17,045 nucleotides of DNA from Balneolales bacterium (GTDB lineage Bacteria; Bacteroidota; Rhodothermia; Balneolales; Natronogracilivirgulaceae): assembly GCA_007131625.1 (NCBI GenBank), contig SLQC01000243.1:1-17045 (forward strand), read 5' to 3'. The notes beneath the pieces are model-generated. The model was not told where the DNA came from. It searched no databases and saw nothing but the letters and a program-made list of their open reading frames with translations. The position numbers and the translations under genes were made by a program. Positions 7,823 through 15,229 of this stretch are shown piece after piece; position 1 is the first letter of the stretch, and each line of letters begins with the position of its first letter.

Positions 7823-9181
7823 ATGAATACATCCAGAAGATCATTTATAAAAAAAACAGCACTTGCAACAGCCGGTCTGACAGCCGGCACTATGGGTTTG
7901 TCGGCAAAGAGTTATTCACGCGTTATGGGTGCCAATGAGAGAGTGGTTACCGGTATCATTGGTTTCTCAAACCGGACAAGAGGTTCTCTGATCCCTGCTT
8001 TCATGAATTATTCCGATCGTTTAAACTTCGAGATTAAAGGTGTTTCCGATATCTGGAACCGCAGAAGGGATGAGAGTGTCGCTTTCATGAAGCAGGAGTA
8101 CAATAAAGATGTTGTAACCTACAGGAACAACGATGAATTGTATGCCGATAAAGACATTGATGCAGTGATTATCGGAACCGCAGACTTTCAGCATGCTCTG
8201 CATACTGTGGAAGCCGCTGAAAATAAAAAAGATGCCTTTGTAGAGAAACCGCTTGCGGAGACCATGGAAGATAACCGCAAGGCTGCCCGGGCAGTACGTG
8301 AGGCCGGGATTATCGTTCAGATTGGCTCCCAGCGCAGAAGTGGCAGAAATTATCACGCTGCCAATGAATTCATCAAATCCGGTAAATTCGGAGATATTAC
8401 CATGGTTGAAATGTCCTGGAATGTCAACCAACCGGGAAGGTGGCGACGTCCGTCGCTGGTTGCAGGTCTCCGCGAAGAGCATGTGGACTGGAGCCGCTAT
8501 CTCATGAACCGTCCATACGAACCCTTTGATGCCCGCAAGTATTTGGAATACCGTCTCTTCTGGCCCTACTCTTCAGGAATTCCCGGCCAGTGGATGTCCC
8601 ACCAAATCGATACGGTGCACTGGTTCAGCGGATTCGGCTATCCCCGCAGTGTTTCTGCGAATGGGGGCATTTATATGTGGAATGATGGCAGAAGTAATTT
8701 TGATACCATGACAGCCGTGTTTGATTACGGTCCTGCAGACAATCCAAACAAGGGATTTCAAGTGGTATATTCCTCACGTATGCACAATTCAGCTGGTGGC
8801 GTAAAGGAAATTTACTACTCGAATGGCGGAGAACTAAATCTGGATACCAATCGAATATCACCCAATGGTGGTTTAGCCGAAAATCATGCATCCGCCATGG
8901 GAATGGAGGCCAATCTGTTGCCGGATATGGAACTTGAAAGTTCGGACATCAGAACAGTTACCAGCGCCGATACGGGATCCGATAACACAACATTTCTTCA
9001 TATGCTCAACTGGATGGAATCCGTCCGGTCTCGTGAAGAAACCAATGCCCCTCTTCAAACAGGTTATGAACATTCAATTGCGTGTATCATGGTTACAGCT
9101 GCTCTGCGAACTAAAAAACAAATTACTTTCGACAGCTTATCTCATGAGGTTCTGGCCGACGGTATTCCTTTTAAGTATTAG
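7823..9181 (+). CDS. Tat-exported Gfo/Idh/MocA-family oxidoreductase
   Basis: An NAD(P)-dependent sugar or cyclitol dehydrogenase-type protein of 452 residues. The N-terminus SRRSFIKK (residues 4-11) followed by a weakly hydrophobic stretch is a classic twin-arginine signal, so the folded, cofactor-loaded enzyme is likely exported to the periplasm. The Rossmann domain starts at VVTGIIGFSNRTRG; a DAVIIGTADFQHALHTVEA strand-helix follows, and VEKPLAET has the conserved Glu-Lys-Pro at 141-143. The C-terminal alpha/beta domain contains GQWMSHQIDTVHWF, with His260, Asp263 and His266 in the place of the usual substrate-side motif. Members of this group in Bacteroidota are annotated as oxidoreductases, some as glycosidases acting through transient oxidation; substrate cannot be read from sequence. 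It is transcribed alone, divergent from cinA. A tandem-repeat array starts at its stop codon. Confidence 0.93.
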   Translation: MNTSRRSFIKKTALATAGLTAGTMGLSAKSYSRVMGANERVVTGIIGFSNRTRGSLIPAFMNYSDRLNFEIKGVSDIWNRRRDESVAFMKQEYNKDVVTYRNNDELYADKDIDAVIIGTADFQHALHTVEAAENKKDAFVEKPLAETMEDNRKAARAVREAGIIVQIGSQRRSGRNYHAANEFIKSGKFGDITMVEMSWNVNQPGRWRRPSLVAGLREEHVDWSRYLMNRPYEPFDARKYLEYRLFWPYSSGIPGQWMSHQIDTVHWFSGFGYPRSVSANGGIYMWNDGRSNFDTMTAVFDYGPADNPNKGFQVVYSSRMHNSAGGVKEIYYSNGGELNLDTNRISPNGGLAENHASAMGMEANLLPDMELESSDIRTVTSADTGSDNTTFLHMLNWMESVRSREETNAPLQTGYEHSIACIMVTAALRTKKQITFDSLSHEVLADGIPFKY

Positions 9182-9190
9182 ATCAAATTT

Positions 9191-9288
9191 CCGGTTACGT
9201 ACTGGATCATGTTACCGGTTTATGTACTGGATCATGTTACCGGTTATGTATTGGAATATATTTCCGGATAGGTACTGGATGAAGTTTA
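9191..9288. repeat. Four 24-25-bp tandem repeats after the Gfo/Idh gene
   Basis: Copies lie at 9191-9214, 9215-9239, 9240-9263 and 9264-9288. Each starts CCGG(A/T)TA or CCGGTTTA, continues (C/T/G)GTA(C/T)TGGA and ends with an ATGTTA-like block. The first two are nearly identical; copies 3 and 4 are diverged. A partial copy, GATCAAATTT (9181-9190), precedes them and its first base is the last base of the TAG stop codon. The pattern of diverging copies outward resembles the multiple transposase-binding repeats at IS21-type ends, but no transposase is nearby. The repeats are plain; the origin is inference. Confidence 0.88.
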
Positions 9289-9299
9289 CGGCGCTATTA

Positions 9300-9345
9300 A
9301 GCCGGCCATCATTTATGGTATCGCTTTGCATTAAAATGGCCGGCT
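9300..9345 (+). terminator. GC-rich perfect inverted repeat, possible terminator of the Gfo/Idh transcript
   Basis: AGCCGGCCAT (9300-9309) and ATGGCCGGCT (9336-9345) match perfectly over 10 bp, around a 26-base AT-rich loop. No T-run follows directly, so it is not a textbook intrinsic terminator. It may stop or stabilise the upstream transcript, or belong with the adjacent repeat array as a mobile-element remnant. Confidence 0.45.
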
Positions 9346-9463
9346 GTACTTATGTATCGCATAATTTAAATGATTACAGGGTGTTTTTTCTATAGTTTTC
9401 TGATTCCGCCGACCGATTGTACGAATTAACATGCCCCTTACTCCACAATTTAAAAATCCTGCC

Positions 9464-11770
9464 ATGACTGATAGAAAAAAAATAACTTTTCGAATTTCTG
9501 CTTTCATTTTCTTATTTCTGATGAGAGGATTATACGCTTCCTCTTCTTTTGCCCAGACTGACGAAGATACCGATGTTATTTCGCATTGGCTGCAATTCAC
9601 TGATGTCAAGAACTCGTTGTATCACCATTTTTCCGGACAGGCTCATGAGATGTTAGACCAAAGAGATCAGAGGATTCAGTCACTGAACACTAAGAGGCAG
9701 TGGCAGCAGTATCAGGAGGAGGTCCGGGAAAAGCTCTACGACATTGTAGGTCCGTTCCCTGAAAGAACTCCACTTCGCCCCCGGATAACGGGTACTCTTG
9801 ATCGACCAGAGTTTACGGTAGAAAAAATTATCTACGAATCGCAACCTGAGTTTTATGTGACGGCCGCGCTGTTTCTGCCGAAGAATACCGACCTCCCCGC
9901 TCCGGCCATTATTTACGCAAGCGGACACACTGCCAACGGATACCGGGCAGATGCTTATCAGAATAAAATCATCAACCTGGTTAAAAAGGGATTTGTGGTT
10001 TTTGCGTTTGATCCTGTTGGTCAGGGGGAACGGTTGGAATACCTGGATGAAGAAACGGGTACCTCCATAGTAGGTGGCGCCACAAATGAACATTCCTATG
10101 TGGGAGCGCAGACCTTTCTTACGAAGAGTTCACTGGCAAGGTACATGATCTGGGACGGGATTCGCGCAGTGGACTATTTGTTAACACGCAGTGAAGTGGA
10201 TCCGGAACGAATTGGCATTACCGGACGCTCGGGAGGTGGCACACAGTCATCCTATGTCGCTGCTTTCGATGATCGAATTTATGCATCCGCTCCTGAAAAC
10301 TACATAACCTCACTGGGTTACTTGTTCAACTCACGTGGCCCTCAAGACGCCGAACAAAATTTCTATCACGGGATTTTCAACGGCATAGATCATGCTGATC
10401 TTTTGTTGGCTCGTGCGCCCAAACCGTCACTGCTTATTGCAACAACGCGAGACTTTTTCAGTATTCAGGGAGCGCGGGAAACCTTTGCTGATGTCAAACG
10501 CGGATATAGCGCACTTGGCAAGCCGATGCATGCCCTGATGGTCGAAGATGATCACGGACATGGAAGTACCAGGGCTAATCGTGAAGCCATGTATGCTTTT
10601 TTTCAGAAACATCTCTCTCATCCCGGTTCTCCGGAAGACCTGACGGTCGAACTCTTTGATGAGGAAGAACTCTATACCACAGAAACCGGTCAGATTGCCA
10701 CTTCACTTGGTGGAGAAACCGTATTTTCTCTCCATGCCCGGGAGGCAGAGCAATTTGCCGCAAAGTTGAAGGAGCAGCGGAATAACCCCAATATATACGA
10801 CTCGCGGCTGAAAGAGGAGATTCGACAGTTGACAGGGTATGAACAGCCGGTTGAAGTGCATCCGGAAGTATTTGTCGGCAGGTACGTACGGGAAGATTAT
10901 GTCCTGGAAAAGTATTTTATAAAAGGGGAAGGAAATTATCCCATTCCCTTTCTATTATTTCGGCCACAAGTGGAGACAGAAGATCTGACTACCCGGCAGG
11001 AAGCAGGTTACAGTCAGAGTCTCCGGCAAAATGAAAAAGATGGACGGATTCGTCAACAGGAAGCAAAAAATGACCTTATTCTGTATCTACACCCGGAGGG
11101 GAAAGCCCCGGAAGCCGGCCACGAAATGGAAATAGAATGGCTGGTACGTCAGGGTTACACCGTTGTTGCACCTGATCTTCTCGGAACGGGGGAAACGGGT
11201 CCTGGGCTGCCACACGGGGATTCTTATATCGAAAATATCTCCTATAACCAGCTTTTTGCAGCAATCCAAATCGGTCGAAGTATAAGCGGCGTCAGGGCAG
11301 GGGATATCAACCGGCTGATCCACACTGTCACTTCCATGGGATCCATATCAGCCAACAATGTGACGGTTTGGGCCAAAGGACTCATGACTCCGGATGCCTT
11401 GCATGCTGCCGTTTTTAATTCGCTTATTGACCGGCTTATACTTGTTGATCCACTCCTGTCTTACCAATCCATTGCCTGCAATAAATGGTACAGTCCCGGT
11501 TGGGCCAACTCTTTCGTTGCCGGTGCCTTGACCACCTATGATCTTCCGGATTTGGCGGCATTTATTGCACCTCGGCCCATTTTATATGTTAATATACAGG
11601 ATGAGAACATGCAGCCTTTACCCGAGGATTCCAATCATATAAGTAGTCATTTCGAAGGAGTACACTCGGTTTATAACCATAGGCAAGCCGAAAAGTCACC
11701 AGTTATACTGACAGTAGACGAGGAAGATGATGCGAGGGAGCAAATTCGTCATTGGATGGAGGGAAGGTGA
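9464..11770 (+). CDS. Exported acetylxylan-esterase-like protein with two alpha/beta-hydrolase domains
   Basis: A large exported hydrolase, 768 residues from the ATG at 9464. I chose it over the ATG at 9431 because it starts MTDRKKITFRISAFIFLFLM, a clean signal peptide ending near SSFAQ; the longer form adds eleven residues ahead of it. The first domain has the alpha/beta-hydrolase order: PAIIYASGHTANGY (oxyanion region), VVFAFDPVGQGER, nucleophile elbow GITGRSGGGTQSSY with Ser256, then ATTRDFFS and EDDHGHGS with the likely catalytic His364 or His366. A second, weaker copy follows: LILYLHPEGKAPEAGHE, YTVVAPDLLGTGETGPG, and at the elbow VTVWAKGLMTPDAL, where the serine is gone, then APRPILYVNIQDE. 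The C-terminal half therefore appears inactive or structural. Relatives are annotated as acetylxylan esterase or prolyl-oligopeptidase-like; deacetylation of plant or algal polysaccharide is plausible but not shown. It appears monocistronic. Confidence 0.85.
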   Translation: MTDRKKITFRISAFIFLFLMRGLYASSSFAQTDEDTDVISHWLQFTDVKNSLYHHFSGQAHEMLDQRDQRIQSLNTKRQWQQYQEEVREKLYDIVGPFPERTPLRPRITGTLDRPEFTVEKIIYESQPEFYVTAALFLPKNTDLPAPAIIYASGHTANGYRADAYQNKIINLVKKGFVVFAFDPVGQGERLEYLDEETGTSIVGGATNEHSYVGAQTFLTKSSLARYMIWDGIRAVDYLLTRSEVDPERIGITGRSGGGTQSSYVAAFDDRIYASAPENYITSLGYLFNSRGPQDAEQNFYHGIFNGIDHADLLLARAPKPSLLIATTRDFFSIQGARETFADVKRGYSALGKPMHALMVEDDHGHGSTRANREAMYAFFQKHLSHPGSPEDLTVELFDEEELYTTETGQIATSLGGETVFSLHAREAEQFAAKLKEQRNNPNIYDSRLKEEIRQLTGYEQPVEVHPEVFVGRYVREDYVLEKYFIKGEGNYPIPFLLFRPQVETEDLTTRQEAGYSQSLRQNEKDGRIRQQEAKNDLILYLHPEGKAPEAGHEMEIEWLVRQGYTVVAPDLLGTGETGPGLPHGDSYIENISYNQLFAAIQIGRSISGVRAGDINRLIHTVTSMGSISANNVTVWAKGLMTPDALHAAVFNSLIDRLILVDPLLSYQSIACNKWYSPGWANSFVAGALTTYDLPDLAAFIAPRPILYVNIQDENMQPLPEDSNHISSHFEGVHSVYNHRQAEKSPVILTVDEEDDAREQIRHWMEGR

Positions 11771-11884
11771 ACCATCTCTTCAAAGAATGAAGAACAGTAT
11801 TGACCCGGTTTAAATCATGGAAAATTGTCCTGCGAACCTGTGGATGGGAACCTGATGGCGGGTATGTCAAGATTCTTTATTGAA

Positions 11885-11914
11885 TGGTCGGAACTGGTCG
11901 AAAATAGTCGGAAT
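11885..11914. repeat. Three 10-bp phased direct repeats upstream of pgsA
   Basis: TGGTCGGAAC (11885-11894), TGGTCGAAAA (11895-11904) and TAGTCGGAAT (11905-11914) are head to tail. An inverted TTCCGA follows at 11928-11933, and a fourth copy, TGGTCGGAGT (11993-12002), lies over the pgsA start region. The 10-bp phase equals one helical turn. It may be a binding site for a regulator or a chance microsatellite. Confidence 0.6.
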
Positions 11915-12000
11915 TGCTGCTTTCCTGTTCCGAATTTGTGATATTTAATTACTAAATAATTGCCATTCAAGAGTGGTACAACTTTTTTATCTTGGTCGGA

Positions 12001-12597
12001 GTGAAACGAGTACCGAATATATTAAGTGTCTTGCGCATGTTGTTAGCGCCGCTGTTCATATTTTTGTATCTGCAGGATGCATTACTTTGGGCCGCGCTGG
12101 GTATGGTAGTCTTTATTTTTGCCGCAATAACTGATTATCTGGATGGTTATTATGCCAGACGATATGATGTATCATCCGGGCTGGGAACTTTTCTGGACCC
12201 TCTGGCCGACAAGATTCTCACATTTGCGGGTTTTATCTGCATTCCGTTTATAGATCCCAACCAGTTCCCCTGGTGGATCATTGGGGTTATTATATTTCGG
12301 GACGTTTTTATCACCCTGTTGCGGGTCTGGTCGGAGCAGAACGGGAAAATGTTGCAGACGCGCTGCACGGCGAAAGCCAAAACCCTGCTGCAAATGGTCT
12401 TCCTGTATGTTGTACTGTTTACCGGCATTTTAACAAGATCCGGAGGTATGACAGGCCGGATCGGCCATATGATACTTGAGTCGGGAGTTCTCGGATGGAT
12501 GTTTTTGCTGGTAATGATGATAACCGTATACACCGCACTGGAGTATATTTACATAAACAAGAGACTTTTTTTAACACGTGATTCAACGAACTTTTAA
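12001..12597 (+). CDS. pgsA: CDP-diacylglycerol--glycerol-3-phosphate 3-phosphatidyltransferase
   Basis: An inner-membrane enzyme that makes phosphatidylglycerophosphate from CDP-diacylglycerol and glycerol-3-phosphate, the committed step to phosphatidylglycerol. The CDP-alcohol phosphatidyltransferase signature D-x2-D-G-x2-A-R-x8-G-x3-D-x3-D is complete: DYLDGYYARR, then eight residues from that second Arg, GTFLDPLAD. About five hydrophobic segments surround it. Length is about 198 residues, usual for the family. The start is uncertain: GTG at 12001 gives MKRVPNILSVLRMLLAP, the expected N-terminus, while TTG at 11992 adds three residues. Neither has a Shine-Dalgarno. The 3' end overlaps pgpA by 20 bases, so the next step of the pathway is made from the same mRNA. 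I prefer PgsA to phosphatidylserine or cardiolipin synthases of this fold because of the neighbour and the size. Confidence 0.9.
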   Translation: MKRVPNILSVLRMLLAPLFIFLYLQDALLWAALGMVVFIFAAITDYLDGYYARRYDVSSGLGTFLDPLADKILTFAGFICIPFIDPNQFPWWIIGVIIFRDVFITLLRVWSEQNGKMLQTRCTAKAKTLLQMVFLYVVLFTGILTRSGGMTGRIGHMILESGVLGWMFLLVMMITVYTALEYIYINKRLFLTRDSTNF

Positions 12598-13060
12598 TTC
12601 ATCAGTATTTGCAGGCAGTGTCGGTTACATCGGTTTTCTTCCGAAGATTCCGGGAACCTGGGGCAGCCTGGCGGCGCTTCCGGTCATCTATCTGGCTTCC
12701 GTGTATATACACCCGCTATTCGGGCCACTGATTGTGGCGGTTTTTTTCTCTGTCGTAACTCTGCTGGCAACACCCGGAATGGAGAAGATTATGGGTCCAG
12801 ACCCTGGTGAGTGCATTTCCGACGAATTTGCCGGACAAGCGATTGTATTTCTTTTCATCCCTATCTACACCAGTTGGGAGTATAACCTGTTGGTATTTAT
12901 CTCCGGTTTTTTCCTCTTTCGTATCTTCGACATCCTCAAACCGCTCGGTATCAGCGCACTGCAAAATACAGATGGAGGATGGGGTGTTTTGCTTGATGAT
13001 ATCGTAGCGGGTATGTATGCGCAAATGTGCCTGTTATTTGTTATATTTATTATCTTGTAA
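12578..13060 (+). CDS. pgpA: Phosphatidylglycerophosphatase A
   Basis: A membrane phosphatase that removes the phosphate from phosphatidylglycerophosphate to give phosphatidylglycerol, completing the step begun by PgsA. It has 160 residues, as is usual. PgpA motifs are present in order: GSVGYIGFLPKIPGTWGSL near the N-terminus, DPGECISDEFAGQ (the acidic DE pair), and FDILKPLGISALQNTDGGWGVLLDDIVAG near the C-terminus, in pieces FDILKPLG, NTDGGWG and DDIVAG. Three to four hydrophobic segments are visible. The GTG start at 12578 lies 20 bases inside pgsA in another frame, which suggests translational coupling. I saw no better start that keeps the first motif intact. Confidence 0.93.
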   Translation: MIQRTFNSSVFAGSVGYIGFLPKIPGTWGSLAALPVIYLASVYIHPLFGPLIVAVFFSVVTLLATPGMEKIMGPDPGECISDEFAGQAIVFLFIPIYTSWEYNLLVFISGFFLFRIFDILKPLGISALQNTDGGWGVLLDDIVAGMYAQMCLLFVIFIIL

Positions 13061-13136
13061 CCATTCCGGCTAAAATAATGGCAGGGCTAAGGAGAGGCCC
13101 TCAGGTAAATCCGGACAGCAGAACTGATTATATACT

Positions 13137-13787
13137 ATGATATCCGACAAACAATTTTCACGAGAACTGGCCGGGGATCTTCTCGACATCAACGCAATCT
13201 TATTGCGTCCTGAAAATCCCTTCGTCTGGACGTCCGGATGGAATTCCCCCATTTATTGCGATAACAGGCTGACCATCCTATACCCCGAATTACGCAGTAA
13301 AATCGCCGACAAATTCACCGAGTTGATCATTAGACATTTTCCCGGTTTAGATGTCGTTACCGGCACCGCCACTGCCGGAATACCACACGCTGCATGGGTT
13401 TCCGAACGACTTGACAAACCGATGGCTTACGTACGGGCCAAATCGAAAGCGTACGGTATGGGCAATCAGATCGAAGGCGGAGTGCGCAAAGGAGAATCGA
13501 CCGTCGTCATCGAGGATCTGATCTCCACCGGAACATCTGCACTCTCTGTTATCGAAACCCTTGAGTTTGTCGGGGCAAAAGTTGAGGCACTGCTGACCAT
13601 CTTCACGTACAGTTTTGAAGTCTCAAACAAGAAATTTTCTGATCACAATATCCCACTCTACTCGTTAACAGACTACGAAACACTCGTGGAAGTTGCCCTC
13701 GAAAAAGACAAAATCCGCCACAGTGATGTTGAGTTTCTGAGCGAATGGCGCAGGCATCCGGATACATGGCCCGGTTCTGAACGGTGA
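13137..13787 (+). CDS. pyrE: Orotate phosphoribosyltransferase
   Basis: The fifth step of pyrimidine synthesis: orotate plus PRPP gives orotidine 5'-phosphate, in the cytoplasm. The 216-residue protein fits the family. It shows FVWTSGWNSPIYCDNR (the orotate-side N-terminal hood), VVTGTATAGIPHAAW, VRAKSKAYGMGNQIEGG (flexible loop with catalytic lysines) and the PRPP-binding motif VVIEDLISTGTSA. It follows pgpA after 76 bases and has an ATG without a Shine-Dalgarno. No other pyr gene is in the window, so it is probably transcribed with the phospholipid genes or alone. No attenuator with a T-tract is visible upstream; a 5-bp AGGGC/GCCCT pairing at 13083-13101 is too weak to claim. Confidence 0.96.
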   Translation: MISDKQFSRELAGDLLDINAILLRPENPFVWTSGWNSPIYCDNRLTILYPELRSKIADKFTELIIRHFPGLDVVTGTATAGIPHAAWVSERLDKPMAYVRAKSKAYGMGNQIEGGVRKGESTVVIEDLISTGTSALSVIETLEFVGAKVEALLTIFTYSFEVSNKKFSDHNIPLYSLTDYETLVEVALEKDKIRHSDVEFLSEWRRHPDTWPGSER

Positions 13788-13862
13788 TCCGACAACCATT
13801 GAATCACAAGTAAACTTTCGAACCTAAGCATTATCAGATTATTTTATAAAACCGATTTAATA

Positions 13863-15224
13863 TTGACTGATCGCAAATTCTATATCGAAACCTACGGCTG
13901 TCAGATGAATTTCGCCGACTCTGAGATCGTCAATTCCATCATGACGAAACGTGGGATGGACCCTGTCAAGTCGCCAGAAGATGCAGCAGTTATTTTCATC
14001 AACACCTGCTCAATCCGTGATAATGCGGAGCAAAAAGTGTGGAACCGGCTCAACTATTTCCGGAAGCTGAAACAGCAGCGCAAGGGGAAATTGGTCGTCG
14101 GAGTTTTGGGATGCATGGCCGAACGACTCCGGGAACGGTTCCTGGAAAAGGAAAAACTGGTCGATCTGGTTGTAGGTCCGGATGCCTACCGGGATATCCC
14201 ACATTTGCTCTCCGAGGTGGAAGACGGTCGAAAAGCCGTAAATGTGATACTTTCCCAGGAGGAAACCTATGCAGATATTACACCGGTACGGACTACCGGC
14301 AACGGTGTAACTGCGTTCGTTTCGGTTATGCGCGGATGCGACAATATGTGCTCTTTCTGTGTCGTGCCATTTACACGCGGCCGTGAGCGCAGCAGGCCGG
14401 TCGAAAGCGTGCTGGATGAATTCAAGCTATTAAGCGACCAGGGATACCGGGAAGTCACGCTGCTGGGGCAGAATGTCAACTCCTATAACCACGAAGGGCG
14501 TGATTTTGCCGAACTGATGTACCGTTGCAGCCAGATTGATTCTGAAATGCGCATCCGTTTTTCCACATCCCATCCCAAAGACTTTCCCGACGAATTTCTG
14601 CATGTGATGCGGGAACAGCATAACGTCTGCAACTACATACACATCCCTATACAGTCCGGCAACAACGAAATTCTGGAGCGCATGCGGCGAACCTACACCC
14701 GCGAAGCCTATTTGGAGCTGATACAAAAAATGCGGGAGATGATCCCGGGTGTGTCGCTCTCAACCGATATTATTGCCGGTTTTTGCGGGGAGACCGAAGA
14801 ACAGCATCGGGATACTCTGGATGTTATGAGAACGGTACAGTACGATCTGGCCTATATGTTTGCCTATTCCGAACGGGAGCGAACATTGGCCCACCGAAAA
14901 TTCATGGATGACATTCCGGAAGAAACCAAGAAACGTCGCCTTGCCGAAATCATTCAGCTGCAACAGGAAATAGCCGGTAAACGCAACCGCATGGAAATCG
15001 GCAAGCGCCATATAGTGCTGGTTGAGGGGACAAGCAAGCGGTCAGAAGTTCAGTTGTCGGGCCGAAGCGACACCAATAAAATGGTTATTTTTAACAAAGG
15101 AAATTACGGTCCCGGTGAATATGTCGAAGTGGAGATCACCGACTGTACTTCCGCCACATTGAAAGGTACGGTGCTTCGCAGCGTCCGCCTTTCCGATACC
15201 ATAGCAGAACTTGTTACCGCATAA
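13863..15224 (+). CDS. miaB: tRNA-2-methylthio-N6-dimethylallyladenosine synthase MiaB
   Basis: A radical-SAM methylthiotransferase that adds the 2-methylthio group to i6A37 of tRNAs reading codons that begin with U. The 453-residue protein has the three N-terminal cluster cysteines (Cys13 in ETYGCQMN, Cys49 in NTCSIRDN, Cys84 in LGCMAERL), the radical-SAM triad CDNMCSFC (Cys159, 163, 166), and a C-terminal TRAM domain with QLSGRSDTNKMVIFN, which favours MiaB over RimO or MtaB. The start must be the TTG at 13863: no in-frame ATG or GTG lies between it and the stop at 13800-13802, and the first internal ATG is beyond Cys13. It is followed after 5 bases by the sigma-54 activator gene, so the two are probably cotranscribed. 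Confidence 0.97.
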   Translation: MTDRKFYIETYGCQMNFADSEIVNSIMTKRGMDPVKSPEDAAVIFINTCSIRDNAEQKVWNRLNYFRKLKQQRKGKLVVGVLGCMAERLRERFLEKEKLVDLVVGPDAYRDIPHLLSEVEDGRKAVNVILSQEETYADITPVRTTGNGVTAFVSVMRGCDNMCSFCVVPFTRGRERSRPVESVLDEFKLLSDQGYREVTLLGQNVNSYNHEGRDFAELMYRCSQIDSEMRIRFSTSHPKDFPDEFLHVMREQHNVCNYIHIPIQSGNNEILERMRRTYTREAYLELIQKMREMIPGVSLSTDIIAGFCGETEEQHRDTLDVMRTVQYDLAYMFAYSERERTLAHRKFMDDIPEETKKRRLAEIIQLQQEIAGKRNRMEIGKRHIVLVEGTSKRSEVQLSGRSDTNKMVIFNKGNYGPGEYVEVEITDCTSATLKGTVLRSVRLSDTIAELVTA

Positions 15225-15229
15225 TTAAA

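Noticed and set aside
8886..9395. Plus-strand open frame running through the 24-25-bp array
   Set aside because: It is out of frame within the Gfo/Idh gene and reads through the repeats only because their length keeps the frame open; no domain is visible.
11834..11863. GAACCTG repeated with GGATGG/ATGG in the spacer before pgsA
   Set aside because: The two copies are short and imperfect and can arise by chance; kept separate from the clearer 10-bp repeats.
13061..13101. Terminator or attenuator between pgpA and pyrE
   Set aside because: The only pairings are 5 bp (CCATT/AATGG and AGGGC/GCCCT) and no T-tract follows either.
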